From Woronichinia sp035285405 (GTDB lineage: Bacteria > Cyanobacteriota > Cyanobacteriia > Cyanobacteriales > Microcystaceae), in assembly GCA_035285405.1 (NCBI GenBank), contig JAYKJI010000384.1, positions 1 through 6,845 of the forward strand: a stretch of 6,845 nucleotides of DNA, given 5' to 3'. The stretch's first letter is position 1. Each line of letters starts with the position of its first letter. The position numbers and the translations under genes were made by a program. Positions 6,648 to 6,845 of this stretch are shown here, one piece after another. The notes under the pieces were generated by a model. It did not search any database and was not told where the DNA came from. It worked only from the letters and a program-made list of their open reading frames with translations.

Positions 6648-6688
6648 GTGATCGCCGATTAATATATCTCCGTCTCAAACGCGATCGC
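6648..6688 (+). repeat. 41-bp HIP1-containing direct repeat, copy B
   Basis: Begins GTGATCGCCGATTAATATAT and ends TCAAACGCGATCGC; 37 of 41 positions match copy A at 5972-6012. It starts 13 bp after the Uma2 stop. Recombination between the copies would remove a 676-bp unit containing the whole Uma2 gene. Similarity does not extend beyond the 41 bp. Confidence 0.85.
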
Positions 6689-6719
6689 CTATCAAGTGTG
6701 TCTCAGTCTTACATACTAC

Positions 6720-6742
6720 ATAGGAGTTACGCATTGTCAAAA
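6720..6742 (+). repeat. Terminal-repeat-like sequence, right copy
   Basis: Starts ATAGGAGTTACGCATTG and continues TCAAAA, matching the minus strand at 126-104 in 21 of 23 positions. The repeat reads rightward into the putative element and lies 31 bp beyond the 41-bp repeat copy B. Confidence 0.6.
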
Positions 6743-6755
6743 ACAAGAAAATGTG

Positions 6756-6845
6756 CTAGGGACAGAAGTAAGGAGGAGTTTGTGTATGATGGTCAAGAAT
6801 AAATTGGCGAATAACAGGAATAAATAACTGGCGTGAAATCTGATA
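6756..6845 (-). CDS. End of an unidentified gene, possibly an IS transposase (partial)
   Basis: A minus-strand frame enters from the window edge and stays open for 29 codons to a TAG at 6758-6756. The visible tail reads YQISRQLFIPVIRQFILDHH then TQTPPYFCP, with no motif I can assign. Its stop lies 36 bp inside the terminal-repeat-like sequence at 6720, a compact layout typical of a transposase 3' end. The open stretch is short, so coding is only suggested by this placement. Confidence 0.3.
   Translation of the reverse strand, partial: YQISRQLFIPVIRQFILDHHTQTPPYFCP

Larger units (their letters stand above)
602..6688. repeat. Eight dispersed HIP1 octamers (GCGATCGC)
   Basis: Exact GCGATCGC copies start at 602, 2121, 3279, 3988, 4526, 5972, 6032 and 6681. 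Four lie inside coding sequence, one overlaps the stop codon of the 65-residue protein, and three lie in the intergenic DNA flanking the Uma2 gene. This density, roughly one per 0.9 kb, is characteristic of many cyanobacterial genomes. Near-copies such as GCGATCAC (6005-6012) and GTGATCGC (6648-6655) occur in the 41-bp repeats. The interval given only spans the outermost copies. Confidence 0.9.
6720..6845 (-). mobile_element. Putative insertion-sequence end, right copy (partial)
   Basis: The outer tip is at about 6720 and the element runs out of the window to the right. A minus-strand frame ends at 6756, 36 bp inside the tip, mirroring the left copy where a minus-strand frame starts 33 bp inside. 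Together they would be the two opposite ends of one IS type with the transposase on the minus strand in both copies. The family is not assigned. Confidence 0.4.

Noticed and set aside
6770..6820. Plus-strand mini-ORF after a perfect-looking AAGGAGGAG site
   Set aside because: It encodes only 12 codons from ATGATG to TAA, and the purine run is the complement of Pro-Pro codons in the minus-strand open frame, so it is probably fortuitous.
1..6845. CRISPR array, tRNA or rRNA genes
   Set aside because: No regularly spaced direct repeats, cloverleaf or rRNA-like segments were found; the only repeats are HIP1, the 41-bp pair and the 23-bp pair.

Overview
The window looks like the chromosome of a unicellular cyanobacterium of the Microcystis / Cyanothece / Crocosphaera kind. 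Three things point there: eight exact copies of the cyanobacterial HIP1 octamer GCGATCGC in 6.8 kb, a clear proton extrusion protein PxcA (the bacterial relative of chloroplast CemA), and a Uma2-family (DUF820) gene, a family greatly expanded in cyanobacteria. The genus is an inference, because no rRNA or marker gene is present.

All genes but one lie on the minus strand, so in transcription order the layout runs from high to low coordinates. At 5898-4369 is a secreted or membrane-anchored glycoside-hydrolase-like protein of the GHL10/DUF187 type. At 4192-3995 is a small 65-residue protein with a strong Shine-Dalgarno site and a likely terminator. After a 264-bp gap with a weak candidate promoter and dyad, three closely spaced genes follow: a lipoprotein RND/HlyD-type efflux adaptor (3730-2267), pxcA (2212-1001) and a PAS-GAF sensor protein (973-98). 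Their gaps of 54 and 27 bp suggest co-transcription. The only plus-strand gene is a Uma2-family putative nuclease (6074-6634), visibly AT-richer than its neighbours and bracketed by two copies of a 41-bp direct repeat (37/41 identical) that carry HIP1 cores.

The most notable structure is at the two edges. A 23-bp sequence with core AGTTACGCATTG occurs at 126-104 (minus) and 6720-6742 (plus), 21/23 identical. In both places a reading frame begins or ends about 35 bp further toward the window edge: an ATG at 93 on the left and a minus-strand stop at 6758-6756 on the right. This is the compact geometry of insertion-sequence ends, so the window is probably a chromosomal segment lying between two same-orientation copies of one IS (or related elements). 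The left copy appears to have cut off the PAS-GAF gene: its last eight or nine codons, including the stop, are read from the element's terminal sequence, so the visible protein is probably the N-terminal part of a longer sensor. The IS family could not be assigned from the short ends visible.

Functionally, PxcA (light-dependent proton extrusion and pH balance), a sensory PAS-GAF protein and an efflux adaptor without its pump could form an envelope or ion-stress unit, but only adjacency and strand support this.
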